Source: Clostridiales bacterium Firm_05
GTDB lineage: Bacteria; Bacillota; Clostridia; Oscillospirales; Ruminococcaceae
Length of the DNA: 40,198 nt
Direction of reading: 5' to 3'
Assembly (NCBI GenBank): GCA_001604035.1
Contig: LVAK01000105.1
Location: 1 to 40,198, forward strand
Of the stretch, positions 14,695 through 23,918 are shown in pieces. Each line of letters begins with the position of its first letter. Within the stretch, counting starts at the first letter, position 1. The notes beneath the pieces were generated by a model. It made no database searches. It saw nothing but the letters and a program-made list of their open reading frames with translations, and was not told the origin of the DNA. Both the position numbers and the translations under genes were made by a program.

Positions 14695-16596
14695 TTACTT
14701 CTTGATGATTGCCTTGAACTTACATGTTGCGATACAAGCGCCGCACTTTACGCACTTGTTTGTATCGATCTCCATTGCAGCAAGCTTCTTGCCGGGAGCA
14801 ATGTAGTCAGTTCTTGATATAGCGGATGCGGGACACTGCTTAGCACACATACCGCAGCCGATACAGCTGTCCTTGATAATCTCGAAGCTGAGGAGATCCT
14901 TACATACACCAGCAGGACACTTCTTATCAACGACGTGAGCAATATACTCATCTCTGAAGCATCTGAGAGTTGAAAGAACAGGGTTAGGAGCAGTCTGGCC
15001 GAGACCGCAGAGTGAATTAGCCTTGATGTGGTAAGCGAGTTCCTCGAGCTTATCGAGATCCTCAAGAGTTCCCTGGCCCTTTGTGATCTTGTCAAGGATC
15101 TCCCACATTCTCTTTGTACCGATACGGCAAGGTGTACATTTACCGCATGACTCGTCAACTGTGAATTCAAGGAAGAACTTAGCGATATCAACCATACAGT
15201 TGTCTTCGTCCATAACGATAAGTCCGCCTGAACCCATCATTGAACCGATGCCGATAAGGTTATCGTAATCGATCGGGATATCGAAGTTTGAAGGATCGAT
15301 ACATCCGCCGGAAGGACCGCCTGTCTGTGCAGCCTTGAACTTCTTTCCGTTAGGAATACCGCCGCCGATCTCCTCGATTACTTCACGGAGTGTTGTACCC
15401 ATAGGTACTTCAACAAGTCCGGTGTTCTTGATCTTACCGCCGAGAGCGAATACCTTAGTACCCTTGGACTTCTCTGTACCCATTGATGCGAACCACTCTG
15501 CACCATTGAGGATGATCTGTGGGATGTTAGCATATGTCTCAACATTGTTGAGGATAGTAGGCTTCTGATAGAGACCTTTCTCTGCAGGGAAAGGAGGCCT
15601 CGGACGAGGTTCACCTCTGTTGCCTTCGATAGATGTCATAAGAGCAGTCTCTTCGCCGCATACGAATGCGCCGGCACCAAGACGAAGGTCGATATCGAAA
15701 CTGAAATCTGTTCCGAAGATATTGTTTCCGAGCATACCAGTCTCACGAGCCTGCTTGATAGCAATGTTAAGACGCTCAACAGCGATAGGATACTCTGCAC
15801 GAACATAAATATAACCCTGAGTTGCACCTATAGCGTAACCAGCGATAGCCATAGCCTCGAGTACTACGTGAGGATCGCCCTCAAGCACTGAACGATCCAT
15901 GAATGCACCCGGATCTCCCTCGTCAGCATTACAGCAAACATACTTCTGATCTGCGTCAGGAACGATGTTTCTTGCGAGCTTCCACTTCATACCAGTTGGG
16001 AATCCGCCGCCTCCACGTCCACGGAGACCAGAATCAAGGATAGTCTGGATAACATCCTCAGGTGTCATCGATGTGAGGACTTTACCGAGAGCCTCATAGC
16101 CGTGACGGCCTATGTATTCGTTGATGTTCTCAGGATTGATAACACCGCAGTTTCTGAGAGCTACACGGTGCTGCTTTTTATAGAATGAGGTATCATCAAG
16201 TGACTTTATCTCATCACCTACAACTGTTTCCTCGTAAAGGAATTCCTTTACAGGATTACCGCCGATGAGGTGCTCATCAACGATGCGTGGTATCTCTTCT
16301 ACCTTAACACGTGAGTAGAATGAGCCCTCCGGGTAAACGATCATGATAGGACCTCTCTCACAGAGACCGAAACATCCTGTCTTTACGATCTGAACCTTAT
16401 CATTAAGTCCTTTTTCTGCGAGTTCCTTCTCGAGCTCCTCTATGATCTTAGGTGAGCCGGAAGATGTACATCCTGTACCTCCACAGACAAGAACGTGTCT
16501 TTCATATTTTGAAGAAGCATTGCCATCTTTAGTTCTGAGAGCAACCTCGCCCTCCATGCTGTCTCTGACAACCTTGAGTTCTTCAAGAGTCTTCAT
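14695..16596 (-). CDS. hydB: Bifurcating hydrogenase subunit HydB (NuoF-like)
   Basis: A 633-residue flavoprotein subunit. An N-terminal thioredoxin-like 2Fe-2S domain has Cys38, 43, 75, 79. The NuoF core has GRGGGGFPTG (193-202) and NADEGDPGAFMDR for FMN and NADH binding. A 4Fe-4S site uses Cys484, 487, 490 and 530. Two C-terminal ferredoxin clusters follow (Cys578/581/584/588 and 615/618/621/625). The extra Cys560 and Cys565 ahead of them match the region where HydB-type subunits have a metal-bound bridge. It oxidises NADH and passes electrons toward HydA and ferredoxin. It lies between hydC and hydA, with GGAGG before the start. Confidence 0.96.
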   Translation of the reverse strand: MKTLEELKVVRDSMEGEVALRTKDGNASSKYERHVLVCGGTGCTSSGSPKIIEELEKELAEKGLNDKVQIVKTGCFGLCERGPIMIVYPEGSFYSRVKVEEIPRIVDEHLIGGNPVKEFLYEETVVGDEIKSLDDTSFYKKQHRVALRNCGVINPENINEYIGRHGYEALGKVLTSMTPEDVIQTILDSGLRGRGGGGFPTGMKWKLARNIVPDADQKYVCCNADEGDPGAFMDRSVLEGDPHVVLEAMAIAGYAIGATQGYIYVRAEYPIAVERLNIAIKQARETGMLGNNIFGTDFSFDIDLRLGAGAFVCGEETALMTSIEGNRGEPRPRPPFPAEKGLYQKPTILNNVETYANIPQIILNGAEWFASMGTEKSKGTKVFALGGKIKNTGLVEVPMGTTLREVIEEIGGGIPNGKKFKAAQTGGPSGGCIDPSNFDIPIDYDNLIGIGSMMGSGGLIVMDEDNCMVDIAKFFLEFTVDESCGKCTPCRIGTKRMWEILDKITKGQGTLEDLDKLEELAYHIKANSLCGLGQTAPNPVLSTLRCFRDEYIAHVVDKKCPAGVCKDLLSFEIIKDSCIGCGMCAKQCPASAISRTDYIAPGKKLAAMEIDTNKCVKCGACIATCKFKAIIKK

Positions 16597-16627
16597 AAGT
16601 TAACCTCCTAAATGGTATTATATGTAA

Positions 16628-17122
16628 TCAGGCGTATTTTGCAATGATCTTGTCAACGTCGTCAACAGTAAGACGGCCGTAAACATCTTCATTAACTGTG
16701 AGAACGGGAGCAAGTCCGCAGGCGCCTATGCAGCGGCAGGCGTCAAGAGAGAACTTGCCATCGGGTGTACACTGTCCTCCGCCGATTCCGAGCTTTTCCT
16801 GAAGCTTATTATAAATATCACCGGAGCCCTTAACGTAGCAGGCTGTACCAAGACAGACTGAGATTGAATATTCGCCCTTCGGATAGAGAGAGAACTGAGC
16901 GTAGAAGGTAACAACGCCGTAGATCTTCTCGAGTGGGATACCAGTTTTGTCGGAAATAATGGTCTGAACTTCGATAGGAAGATAGCCATAGATTTCCTGA
17001 GCCTTCTGAAGGATAGGCATAAGTGCGCCCTTGTCGCTCTTCTTCTCTTCGATAACTTTGAGAAGCTGTGCCTCCTGCTCAGGAGTACCCTTGAAAGGAA
17101 CAGTTGATTTAGCTGAATTCAT
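16628..17122 (-). CDS. hydC: Bifurcating hydrogenase subunit HydC (NuoE-like)
   Basis: A 164-residue NuoE-type subunit with a helical N-terminus and a thioredoxin-fold 2Fe-2S domain. Ligands are Cys90 and Cys95 (CLGTAC) and Cys131 and Cys135 (RCIGACGLAPV). It partners HydB in electron transfer. It is the first gene of hydCBA, with AAGGAGG 9 bases before the ATG, 31 bases ahead of hydB and behind a 374-base regulatory gap. Confidence 0.95.
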   Translation of the reverse strand: MNSAKSTVPFKGTPEQEAQLLKVIEEKKSDKGALMPILQKAQEIYGYLPIEVQTIISDKTGIPLEKIYGVVTFYAQFSLYPKGEYSISVCLGTACYVKGSGDIYNKLQEKLGIGGGQCTPDGKFSLDACRCIGACGLAPVLTVNEDVYGRLTVDDVDKIIAKYA

Positions 17123-17220
17123 TAGATGAACCTCCTTGATTTTAAATGTGAAAAATGTAACAATGCCGGCTATAAAAATTGATACAGCAAATGCATATCA
17201 CACCACACATATCTTTATGT

Positions 17221-17250
17221 ATTATACCATATATTAATAGAAATTTCTAT
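17221..17250 (-). promoter_or_regulatory. Candidate hydCBA promoter with palindromic operator
   Basis: On the minus strand TATAAT (17226-17221) is preceded by TG and one base, an extended -10, about 100 bases before hydC. A perfect 14-bp palindrome, ATAGAAATTTCTAT at 17237-17250, covers the place of the -35 box, which itself is poor. This suggests a regulated promoter. A 6-bp inverted repeat, TTTGTA/TACAAA, lies further upstream at 17281-17299. Confidence 0.5.
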
Positions 17251-17334
17251 TTCTAATTTAGCCTAAATCGGCATATATTTTTTGTAGTTTTTATACAAAT
17301 TTTCTATATCTATTTTTTGCTTTGCTAATTATTA

Positions 17335-17355
17335 TTGGCTAACCATGGTTAACAA
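17335..17355. promoter_or_regulatory. Palindrome in the hydC / membrane-protein divergent gap
   Basis: TAACCATGGTTA (17340-17351) is a perfect 12-bp palindrome with partly symmetric flanks (TTGGC.../...ACAA). Its halves resemble the TTAACAA half-site of clostridial Rex, but the spacing differs from the 18-bp Rex consensus. It could serve either divergent gene. Confidence 0.35.
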
Positions 17356-17443
17356 TGTCTGAATAGGAATATATATAACAATAATCAAATCATCTCACTG
17401 TTGCGAGCACTTGCTACAATGATATTATGTGTGTATTTATGTC

Positions 17444-17472
17444 TTGACATTTAAATATTTCAATGATATAAT
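17444..17472 (+). promoter_or_regulatory. Full-consensus SigA promoter of the four-TM protein gene
   Basis: TTGACA at 17444-17449 and TATAAT at 17467-17472 are 17 bases apart, with TGA directly before the -10 (extended -10). The start codon follows 24 bases later. Confidence 0.88.
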
Positions 17473-17496
17473 AATTTAAGCAAGGAGGGATATATT

Positions 17497-18108
17497 ATGG
17501 AAGAAAAAAACGAATTCGCTTCTAATTATACTTTATTAAAAAAATGCAAAAAATACTATACTATATTATTTTATTATTTTATTGCTTCATCTGTTATGCT
17601 GCTGATATACAGCTTTACAAACCTCGTTTGTATAGGTGTTGATGCAGGTCTTGTTATGAAAGCTGGTGCAGAACCGCTTGCGCCAAGCTACTTTGCACTT
17701 CTTCTCGATGCCCTGATCTTTGCACCGATGGTAGCTTATCTCGGTATAAGGATCACATTGAAGCAGCACGATCTTTCAGCTATACTGATAATAATGTTTC
17801 TTTGTCTTAATCTATGTCTTTTTCTATATAAACGGAACATCTCGTTTTTTGACCGTGTACCTCTTGCATGGTGGACCTTTGTGCTTTACTGCATTAACGG
17901 AATCATAGCTGCACTGATCGGTTTCAGAACAAATACCAAATATCACTGGCTTGAAAAACAGCTTGGTTTTCCATTGTTTAATGAAAGAGTTGAGGAACAG
18001 AAGGTCAAGATTGATAAATTTCAATGTGAATACAATCGCCTGAAGCGGACATCAACTGATAAAATGGAAGAGCTGCCTGTTATTCATAAAAAAGACGATA
18101 ACCAATAA
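17497..18108 (+). CDS. Four-TM membrane protein of unknown function
   Basis: A 203-residue protein with four hydrophobic segments (about 24-50, 65-86, 90-112, 125-142) and a charged cytoplasmic-type tail. AAGGAGGG precedes the start and the promoter is full consensus, so it should be well expressed. No motif identifies it. It is divergent from hydC and ends with its own terminator, so it is a single-gene unit. Confidence 0.75.
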   Translation: MEEKNEFASNYTLLKKCKKYYTILFYYFIASSVMLLIYSFTNLVCIGVDAGLVMKAGAEPLAPSYFALLLDALIFAPMVAYLGIRITLKQHDLSAILIIMFLCLNLCLFLYKRNISFFDRVPLAWWTFVLYCINGIIAALIGFRTNTKYHWLEKQLGFPLFNERVEEQKVKIDKFQCEYNRLKRTSTDKMEELPVIHKKDDNQ

Positions 18109-18113
18109 GGAAC

Positions 18114-18142
18114 ACTGCCTTGTAAAATATTTACAAGGCAGT
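18114..18142 (+). terminator. Terminator after the four-TM protein gene
   Basis: A perfect 13-bp stem (ACTGCCTTGTAAA at 18114-18126, complement at 18130-18142) with a 3-nt loop, followed by TGTTATTT. Confidence 0.88.
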
Positions 18143-18199
18143 TGTTATTTATACATACTTATTAACAAAAAATTACAATCCCTTATTCTTTAAAAAATA

Positions 18200-18228
18200 T
18201 TGACAAAACATACTTATTATTGTATATT
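18200..18228 (+). promoter_or_regulatory. SigA promoter of the DUF4250 / dockerin-protein unit
   Basis: TTGACA at 18200-18205 and TATATT at 18223-18228 with a 17-base spacer. The expected transcript start near 18235 leaves a leader of about 107 bases. Confidence 0.75.
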
Positions 18229-18235
18229 TATTTTG

Positions 18236-18342
18236 TAAAGATAACGCTGAAGGCGATGAACAGCACTTTCATCGACCTTGCAGAAGGAATGTCCTGCACT
18301 GCGTTCCTTCGTTTGTTCATATCATTTTTAGGAGGCAAATCA
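18236..18342 (+). promoter_or_regulatory. Structured leader before the DUF4250 gene
   Basis: Two hairpins are visible: CGATGAA (18254-18260) with TTCATCG (18268-18274), and GAAGGAA (18283-18289) with TTCCTTC (18304-18310). GCAG and CTGC inside the second allow an alternative fold. An in-frame ATG at 18256 also opens a stop-free stretch into the next gene, so the region could instead encode a leader or N-terminal extension. Its ribosome-binding site is poor. Confidence 0.4.
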
Positions 18343-18519
18343 ATGAGTATCCCAAAGGATCCTGCAATTCTTTTAAGCTTTATAAACACAAAATTAAGGG
18401 ATGAGTATCCCTCATTTGAAGAGCTATGCAAAAGCCTGTGCATAGGTCAGAATGATATAGTTAACAAGCTATCTGCACTGGGTTATACTTACGATCAAAG
18501 TAAAAATCGTTTCATTTAA
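18343..18519 (+). CDS. DUF4250 family protein
   Basis: A 58-residue protein beginning MSIPKDPAILLSFINTKLRD, the recognisable start of the DUF4250 family, and ending in GYTYDQSKNRF. AGGAGG stands 8 bases before this ATG, which fixes the start although the frame is open further upstream. The family is small, soluble, helical and uncharacterised, common in Clostridia. It lies 33 bases before the dockerin protein and probably shares its transcript. Confidence 0.85.
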   Translation: MSIPKDPAILLSFINTKLRDEYPSFEELCKSLCIGQNDIVNKLSALGYTYDQSKNRFI

Positions 18520-18552
18520 GAGCCGGTGCTCTGCATCGGGATGGGAGGGAAT

Positions 18553-19905
18553 ATGAAACATAATTTCAAAAAGCTTACAGCAGCTGCCGTATCTGCTGTT
18601 ATGGCTGCATTATCCATCGGCAATCTGACTGTTTTTGCAGAATCAGCTCCTTCTGAGCCTACAGAAGTTGTTCTGCACTTCGACCTCAGCGATAAAGACG
18701 TTTCAGTCAAGCCTGACAAAGATGGCAATCCTCAGGTCATTGAGGATATAACTCTCAAACCAGGCGATTTTGTCAATATTCCAACACCAGAGCTTGTTAA
18801 GGAAGGTTATTACTTCAGCGGTTGGACCGAGGACGGTATCAGAGGATTCAAGCCGAACGAAGTTTTTGGAGTCGGAGACACCGACGTAACTTTAACACCT
18901 GTCTGGTCGGACGAAAACGATCTCAATTACCATAATGTCAACTATAAAGTTGTGCTTGACGGCGAAGAGATCGATACAACGACTGATATAAAGCAGAAGG
19001 CTGTATATCGCAAAGGCGATTTTGTTCTTGTGTCAACAGTGAGATATCAGGAGCCTAATCATGCTGCATCACAGCTTGGATGGATGATGGGCGACTACGA
19101 ATTCAAAAGCGCTGAGTGGATGATCATGGGCGATGAAAACGTTGTATTTACTCCTGCATGGTATGCTTTCCGTACTATCACCTATACAGTCGGAGATGTC
19201 GACCGTGTTTTAGGAGCAAGAGAACAGAGCTACGAAAAGATCGCCACCACTGTTAATGAAGTAGGCGGTACAGATAAATTCTCAAGAATCGGCTTCAAAC
19301 TGATTGGCTGGCAGTGTGATTTCGACGGACAATTCTATCGTCCTTATCAAAAGTTTGAAACTCCGGATCAGGATGTAACTATGACCGCCGTCTGGGAGCC
19401 TAAAAAATTCACCGTTACTTTCGATCCCGGAGCAACCTCTTCTGACAAAATCAGATTATCAGGTCTTACAGATACTTTTGTGACCTGTCCCGAGATCAAT
19501 GTAACAAAGAGTGGATATTATTTCGCCGGCTGGTCATATCTCGGAGAAACATACCAGCCCGGAGATGATTTCCGTGTTTATACTCCGGACGGTTCGTCAA
19601 TAACTGCCACTGCGATCTGGAAAGAAGGCACAAAGCCTGATACAGACATTGTTTACGGAGATGCTGACTGCGATGGTGATGTAAAAATGAATGATGCTGT
19701 TCTCATCATGCAGGCACTCTCAAATCCGGATAAGTACAATGTTGGCGGTACTGACGAAACAGCTCTTACAGAAAAAGGTGTCGTAAACGCTGACTGTTAT
19801 GATCCTGGATCAAAACTTACCCCAAATGATGCATTAGCGATTCAGAAGAAGCTTCTTAAAGTAGTAGAGCTTCCATATATCCCGGCAGATGGATCAGAAT
19901 TCTGA
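18553..19905 (+). CDS. Secreted protein with InlB-B/Flg_new-type repeats and C-terminal dockerin-like domain
   Basis: Start at 18553 follows GGGAGGG. The 450-residue product has a signal peptide (residues 1-29, cut near VFA-ES) and about four beta-grasp repeats of the Listeria-Bacteroides type (about 38-118, 128-203, 208-281, 286-356), each ending in a (T)(P/A)(V/A)W motif. A C-terminal dockerin-like module (367-444) follows. The first calcium loop is DADCDGDVKMND; the second, in NADCYDPGSKLTPND, has an insertion. Dockerins attach exported proteins to cohesins of a scaffold or the cell surface. There is no enzyme domain, so a structural, adhesive or binding role is likely. Confidence 0.85.
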   Translation: MKHNFKKLTAAAVSAVMAALSIGNLTVFAESAPSEPTEVVLHFDLSDKDVSVKPDKDGNPQVIEDITLKPGDFVNIPTPELVKEGYYFSGWTEDGIRGFKPNEVFGVGDTDVTLTPVWSDENDLNYHNVNYKVVLDGEEIDTTTDIKQKAVYRKGDFVLVSTVRYQEPNHAASQLGWMMGDYEFKSAEWMIMGDENVVFTPAWYAFRTITYTVGDVDRVLGAREQSYEKIATTVNEVGGTDKFSRIGFKLIGWQCDFDGQFYRPYQKFETPDQDVTMTAVWEPKKFTVTFDPGATSSDKIRLSGLTDTFVTCPEINVTKSGYYFAGWSYLGETYQPGDDFRVYTPDGSSITATAIWKEGTKPDTDIVYGDADCDGDVKMNDAVLIMQALSNPDKYNVGGTDETALTEKGVVNADCYDPGSKLTPNDALAIQKKLLKVVELPYIPADGSEF

Positions 19906-19915
19906 TATCGTTTCA

Positions 19916-19950
19916 AAAAGCACTTTCGCTGTTATTGCGAAAGTGCTTTT
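19916..19950. terminator. Bidirectional terminator between dockerin protein and mntP
   Basis: A perfect 14-bp stem (AAAAGCACTTTCGC at 19916-19929, complement at 19937-19950) with a 7-nt loop, lying between convergent genes. Confidence 0.92.
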
Positions 19951-19951
19951 G

Positions 19952-20524
19952 TTATCTAAGAATACCAAGACCTTCAAGAAGCAGTTTTATTCCGATAAGA
20001 ATCAGAACTGTTCCTCCGGCAACCTCAGCCTTTGTCTCATATTTGCTGCCGAAGCGATGACCGATGACAACTCCGATAAGGGATAATGAAAATGTTATAA
20101 CTCCTATCATAGTAACCGAAAATACAAGCGCAACATCTTCAGCAGCAAAGACTATACCTACAGCAAGTGCATCTATACTTGTTGCGACAGCAAGCAATGT
20201 GAGTTCACGGAAGTCAAGCTTGTATTCACTTGAACCGGCTTCCTGATCTAATTCTGTCAAAGTTTCGTATATCATTTTACCGCCAATCATTCCGAGAAGA
20301 CCAAATGCAACCCAATGGCTGATTGAACTTATATAGCCGGCAAATCTGCTGCCAAGAAGATATCCTATCAAAGGCATGACCGCCTGAAACACGCCAAAAA
20401 AAAGCGCTGTGATAATTCCGCCTTTAAGACTGAGTTTTTTCATACTCAGCCCCTTACAGACTGATACAGAAAACGCATCCATTGCAAGCCCAAATGATAA
20501 GAGTATTAATTCTGTTATCCCCAT
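19952..20524 (-). CDS. mntP: MntP-type manganese efflux pump
   Basis: A 190-residue, six-TM protein of the MntP (DUF204) family that exports Mn2+. The two internal repeats carry the expected acidic motifs: GLAMDAFSVS near residue 12 and TSIDALAVG near residue 114. AAGGAG precedes the start and the promoter is near consensus. I see no manganese riboswitch in the short 5' region. Confidence 0.92.
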   Translation of the reverse strand: MGITELILLSFGLAMDAFSVSVCKGLSMKKLSLKGGIITALFFGVFQAVMPLIGYLLGSRFAGYISSISHWVAFGLLGMIGGKMIYETLTELDQEAGSSEYKLDFRELTLLAVATSIDALAVGIVFAAEDVALVFSVTMIGVITFSLSLIGVVIGHRFGSKYETKAEVAGGTVLILIGIKLLLEGLGILR

Positions 20525-20555
20525 TATTATCTCCTTGATAGTTTTTTTCTTGAAT

Positions 20556-20584
20556 ATTATATATTATATTAATAAAAAGGTCAA
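20556..20584 (-). promoter_or_regulatory. SigA promoter of mntP
   Basis: On the minus strand, TTGACC (20584-20579) and TATAAT (20561-20556) are separated by 17 bases, about 32 bases before the start codon. Confidence 0.8.
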
Positions 20585-20610
20585 GTTATGAATGTTTGCA
20601 ATCCATAACA

Positions 20611-20638
20611 AAAAGGATCAGCTTTTACTGATCCTTTT
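20611..20638 (-). terminator. Terminator after yebC
   Basis: AAAAGGATCAG (20611-20621) pairs perfectly with CTGATCCTTTT (20628-20638) around a 6-nt loop, ending yebC just before the mntP promoter. Confidence 0.9.
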
Positions 20639-20644
20639 CTCTTA

Positions 20645-21379
20645 TTATTCCTCGTCTGGCATCTCCCAGTTATGGTATACATTCTGCACATCATCATTAT
20701 CTTCAAGATGTTCAAGAAGAAGATTCATCTTCTTGATGTGATCTTCATCTGTAAGAGTAGCATATGTTGAAGGAATCTGCTCAACTTCAGCAGAGATAAC
20801 GTTATATCCTTTCGCAGTAAGTCCTTCACGAAGAGCGTGAACGTTTTCCGGAGAACACTCTATCTCAACTGTTTCCTCGTTGATATCAAAATCATCGCCG
20901 CCGAACTCAAATACATCATCCATAACAGCATCCTCATCAAGGCCTGTATTTTCAAGTATTACAATACCCTTTGTGCTGAACATGAAGGAAACGCAGCCGA
21001 TCGTTCCGAGATTTCCGCCAAACTTATCAAAGTAATGACGAACCTCGCCGGCAGTTCTGTTTCTGTTATCAGTGAGACACTCAACGATAACAGCAACACC
21101 ATTAGGACCATATCCCTCATAAGTAATATTTTCGTAGTTGTTCTTATCTTCTCCGCCGGCAGCCTTCTTGATAATACGGTCAATATTATCATTAGGCACA
21201 TTATTTGCCTTTGCCTTTGCGATAAGATCACGAAGCTTGCTGTTGTTGTTAGGATCAGCACCGCCTTCCTTAACTACAACAGTGATCTCTCTGCCGATCT
21301 TTGTAAAGATCTTTCCCTTTGCAGCGTCTGTTGCTTCCTTCTTACGCTTGATGTTATTCCATTTTGAATGACCTGACAT
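20645..21379 (-). CDS. yebC: YebC/PmpR (TACO1) family protein
   Basis: A 244-residue full-length YebC protein starting with the family hallmark MSGHSKWNNIKRKKEATDAA. It continues with GRDI-like GREITVVVKEGGADP and the EGYGPNGVAVIVE motif. The family was annotated as transcriptional regulator and is now linked to translation, easing ribosome stalling at proline-rich stretches. AGGAGTG precedes the start. It is separated from the upstream kinase by 17 bases. Confidence 0.95.
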   Translation of the reverse strand: MSGHSKWNNIKRKKEATDAAKGKIFTKIGREITVVVKEGGADPNNNSKLRDLIAKAKANNVPNDNIDRIIKKAAGGEDKNNYENITYEGYGPNGVAVIVECLTDNRNRTAGEVRHYFDKFGGNLGTIGCVSFMFSTKGIVILENTGLDEDAVMDDVFEFGGDDFDINEETVEIECSPENVHALREGLTAKGYNVISAEVEQIPSTYATLTDEDHIKKMNLLLEHLEDNDDVQNVYHNWEMPDEE

Positions 21380-21396
21380 TGTTTTTACACTCCTAT

Positions 21397-21873
21397 CTAT
21401 GAAATTATTTTATTTATCTCATACTCTTCCGGTTCCTCGAATATCAAAGCAAATTTTCTTAAAAGCTCCTCATCAACGTAATACGCACTGATTTTTCCGG
21501 CTTTTACAAGTGAATTCCTGCAAGTGATACGCTCTTTCCAAAGTGCATCATCTATTCTGATATAATGCAATTCGCTTTTAATATTTCTTGAACCAAAGAA
21601 TTCTTTAGCATATTTTCTTTCAGCTTTAGTCCAGAAGCCCCAGTCAAGAATAACGTCTATCCCCGCCTGAACTATCTGCACTGATTTTTCAAAAAAATAC
21701 CTCTCAGCTCGCTCCACATAAGTATCATGCATCTCCCCTGCTTCATTATTGAACAAAGCAAGAGTAAGTTCATCAACTGACAACACAACTGCATTCATTT
21801 CACACCGGAGCTTTTCAGCATATATTGACTTTCCGCTGCATATCCTGCCGCAGGTCATTATGACCTTAGCCAT
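21397..21873 (-). CDS. P-loop ATPase/kinase (AAA_33 type)
   Basis: Start at 21873 fits GGAG 7 bases upstream and overlaps the mrnC stop by 8 bases. The 158-residue product has a Walker A motif GRICSGKS (9-16), a DE pair in SVDELTLALF, and a C-terminal basic helix RNSLVKAGK. It resembles small nucleotide/antibiotic-type kinases of the AAA_33 family. The substrate is unknown. Confidence 0.78.
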   Translation of the reverse strand: MAKVIMTCGRICSGKSIYAEKLRCEMNAVVLSVDELTLALFNNEAGEMHDTYVERAERYFFEKSVQIVQAGIDVILDWGFWTKAERKYAKEFFGSRNIKSELHYIRIDDALWKERITCRNSLVKAGKISAYYVDEELLRKFALIFEEPEEYEINKIIS

Positions 21874-22279
21874 TGTCAATCTCCGTTTCATCCGGCATCA
21901 TTGCCGAAAAAAGCTGATCTATTCGATCAAACTGTCCGGTTATATACAGATATCCGAAGAGGCATTCTATAGCTGTCGCCCGTCTGTACTGAGCTGCATC
22001 TGCGTGTTTCGGCACTGTGTTTCCCGTTGCATTGCGTCCTCTTTTAAGTACAGACAGTTCGTGTTCTGTGAGCATCTCTGAAAGCAGACCGTAAGCATCT
22101 GATTGGAACTCAGCACATACAAGTTTGACCTTTGCTGAATGCAGCTTAGCCACAGGCATATTCGCCTGTCTGAGGAGGTATTCCCTTACAAGCGTATCGT
22201 AAACACTGTCACCAAGGAACGCAAGACTCAGAGGACTGTACGAATTGGCTTCACGCTCTGATAAATACTGTCTGTCCAT
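21866..22279 (-). CDS. mrnC: Mini-ribonuclease III
   Basis: A 137-residue RNase III catalytic domain without a double-stranded-RNA-binding domain, which defines Mini-III. LGDSVYD (22-28) carries the active-site Asp; the later VPKHADAAQYRRATAIECLFGYLY holds the second acidic cluster. In Bacillus it matures 23S rRNA ends. The ATG at 22279 follows the obgE stop by one base with no ribosome-binding site, so translation probably re-initiates; a TTG at 22303 is an alternative. Its neighbour obgE is also a ribosome-assembly factor. Confidence 0.88.
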   Translation of the reverse strand: MDRQYLSEREANSYSPLSLAFLGDSVYDTLVREYLLRQANMPVAKLHSAKVKLVCAEFQSDAYGLLSEMLTEHELSVLKRGRNATGNTVPKHADAAQYRRATAIECLFGYLYITGQFDRIDQLFSAMMPDETEIDNG

Positions 22280-22280
22280 A

Positions 22281-23570
<1,290 letters not shown>

Positions 23571-23586
23571 TTAAATCTCTAAAGAA

Positions 23587-23612
23587 AAATCCCAAGCGGA
23601 TAGCTCGGGATT
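23587..23612 (-). terminator. Terminator between rpmA and obgE
   Basis: On the minus strand AATCCC-GAGC pairs with GCTT-GGGATT (one mismatch, 5-nt loop), followed by TTTTCTTT. It should end most rplU-prp-rpmA transcripts and leave obgE partly independent. Confidence 0.82.
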
Positions 23613-23631
23613 AATTTTCTGTAATGCGTGG

Positions 23632-23916
23632 TTACTGCTCAACAGCGTAAACTGAAACCTTCTTACGGTCACGACCGTAACGCTCGAACTTTACCTTACC
23701 GCTTACTGTAGCGAATAAAGTATCATCAGAACCGATACCAACGCCCTCACCGGGATGGATATGTGTACCTCTCTGACGAACGAGGATGTTTCCAGCCTGT
23801 ACGTACTGGCCGTCAGCTCTCTTAACGCCGAGTCTCTTAGCCTCTGAGTCACGGCCGTTCTTTGTAGAACCAACACCCTTCTTATGAGCGAAGAACTGCA
23901 TACTGATCTTTAACAT
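23632..23916 (-). CDS. rpmA: Ribosomal protein bL27 with Prp-cleaved N-terminal extension
   Basis: A 94-residue bL27. It has the Firmicute-type extension MLKISMQFF before AHKKGVGST. In Staphylococcus the protease Prp removes such an extension after FF, which is needed because the mature N-terminus reaches the peptidyl-transferase centre. The prp gene is immediately upstream. Confidence 0.97.
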   Translation of the reverse strand: MLKISMQFFAHKKGVGSTKNGRDSEAKRLGVKRADGQYVQAGNILVRQRGTHIHPGEGVGIGSDDTLFATVSGKVKFERYGRDRKKVSVYAVEQ

Positions 23917-23918
23917 AC

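Noticed and set aside
15335-15568. Several 60-80 codon frames on either strand inside hydB and hydA
   Set aside because: They overlap strongly conserved coding regions and have no ribosome-binding sites.
17335-17355. A Rex repressor site between hydC and the divergent gene
   Set aside because: The right half resembles TTAACAA but the left half and spacing do not fit the 18-bp Rex consensus; kept only as an unnamed palindrome.
20525-20644. A yybP-ykoY manganese riboswitch before mntP
   Set aside because: The promoter leaves only about 25 transcribed bases before the gene, too few for that riboswitch.
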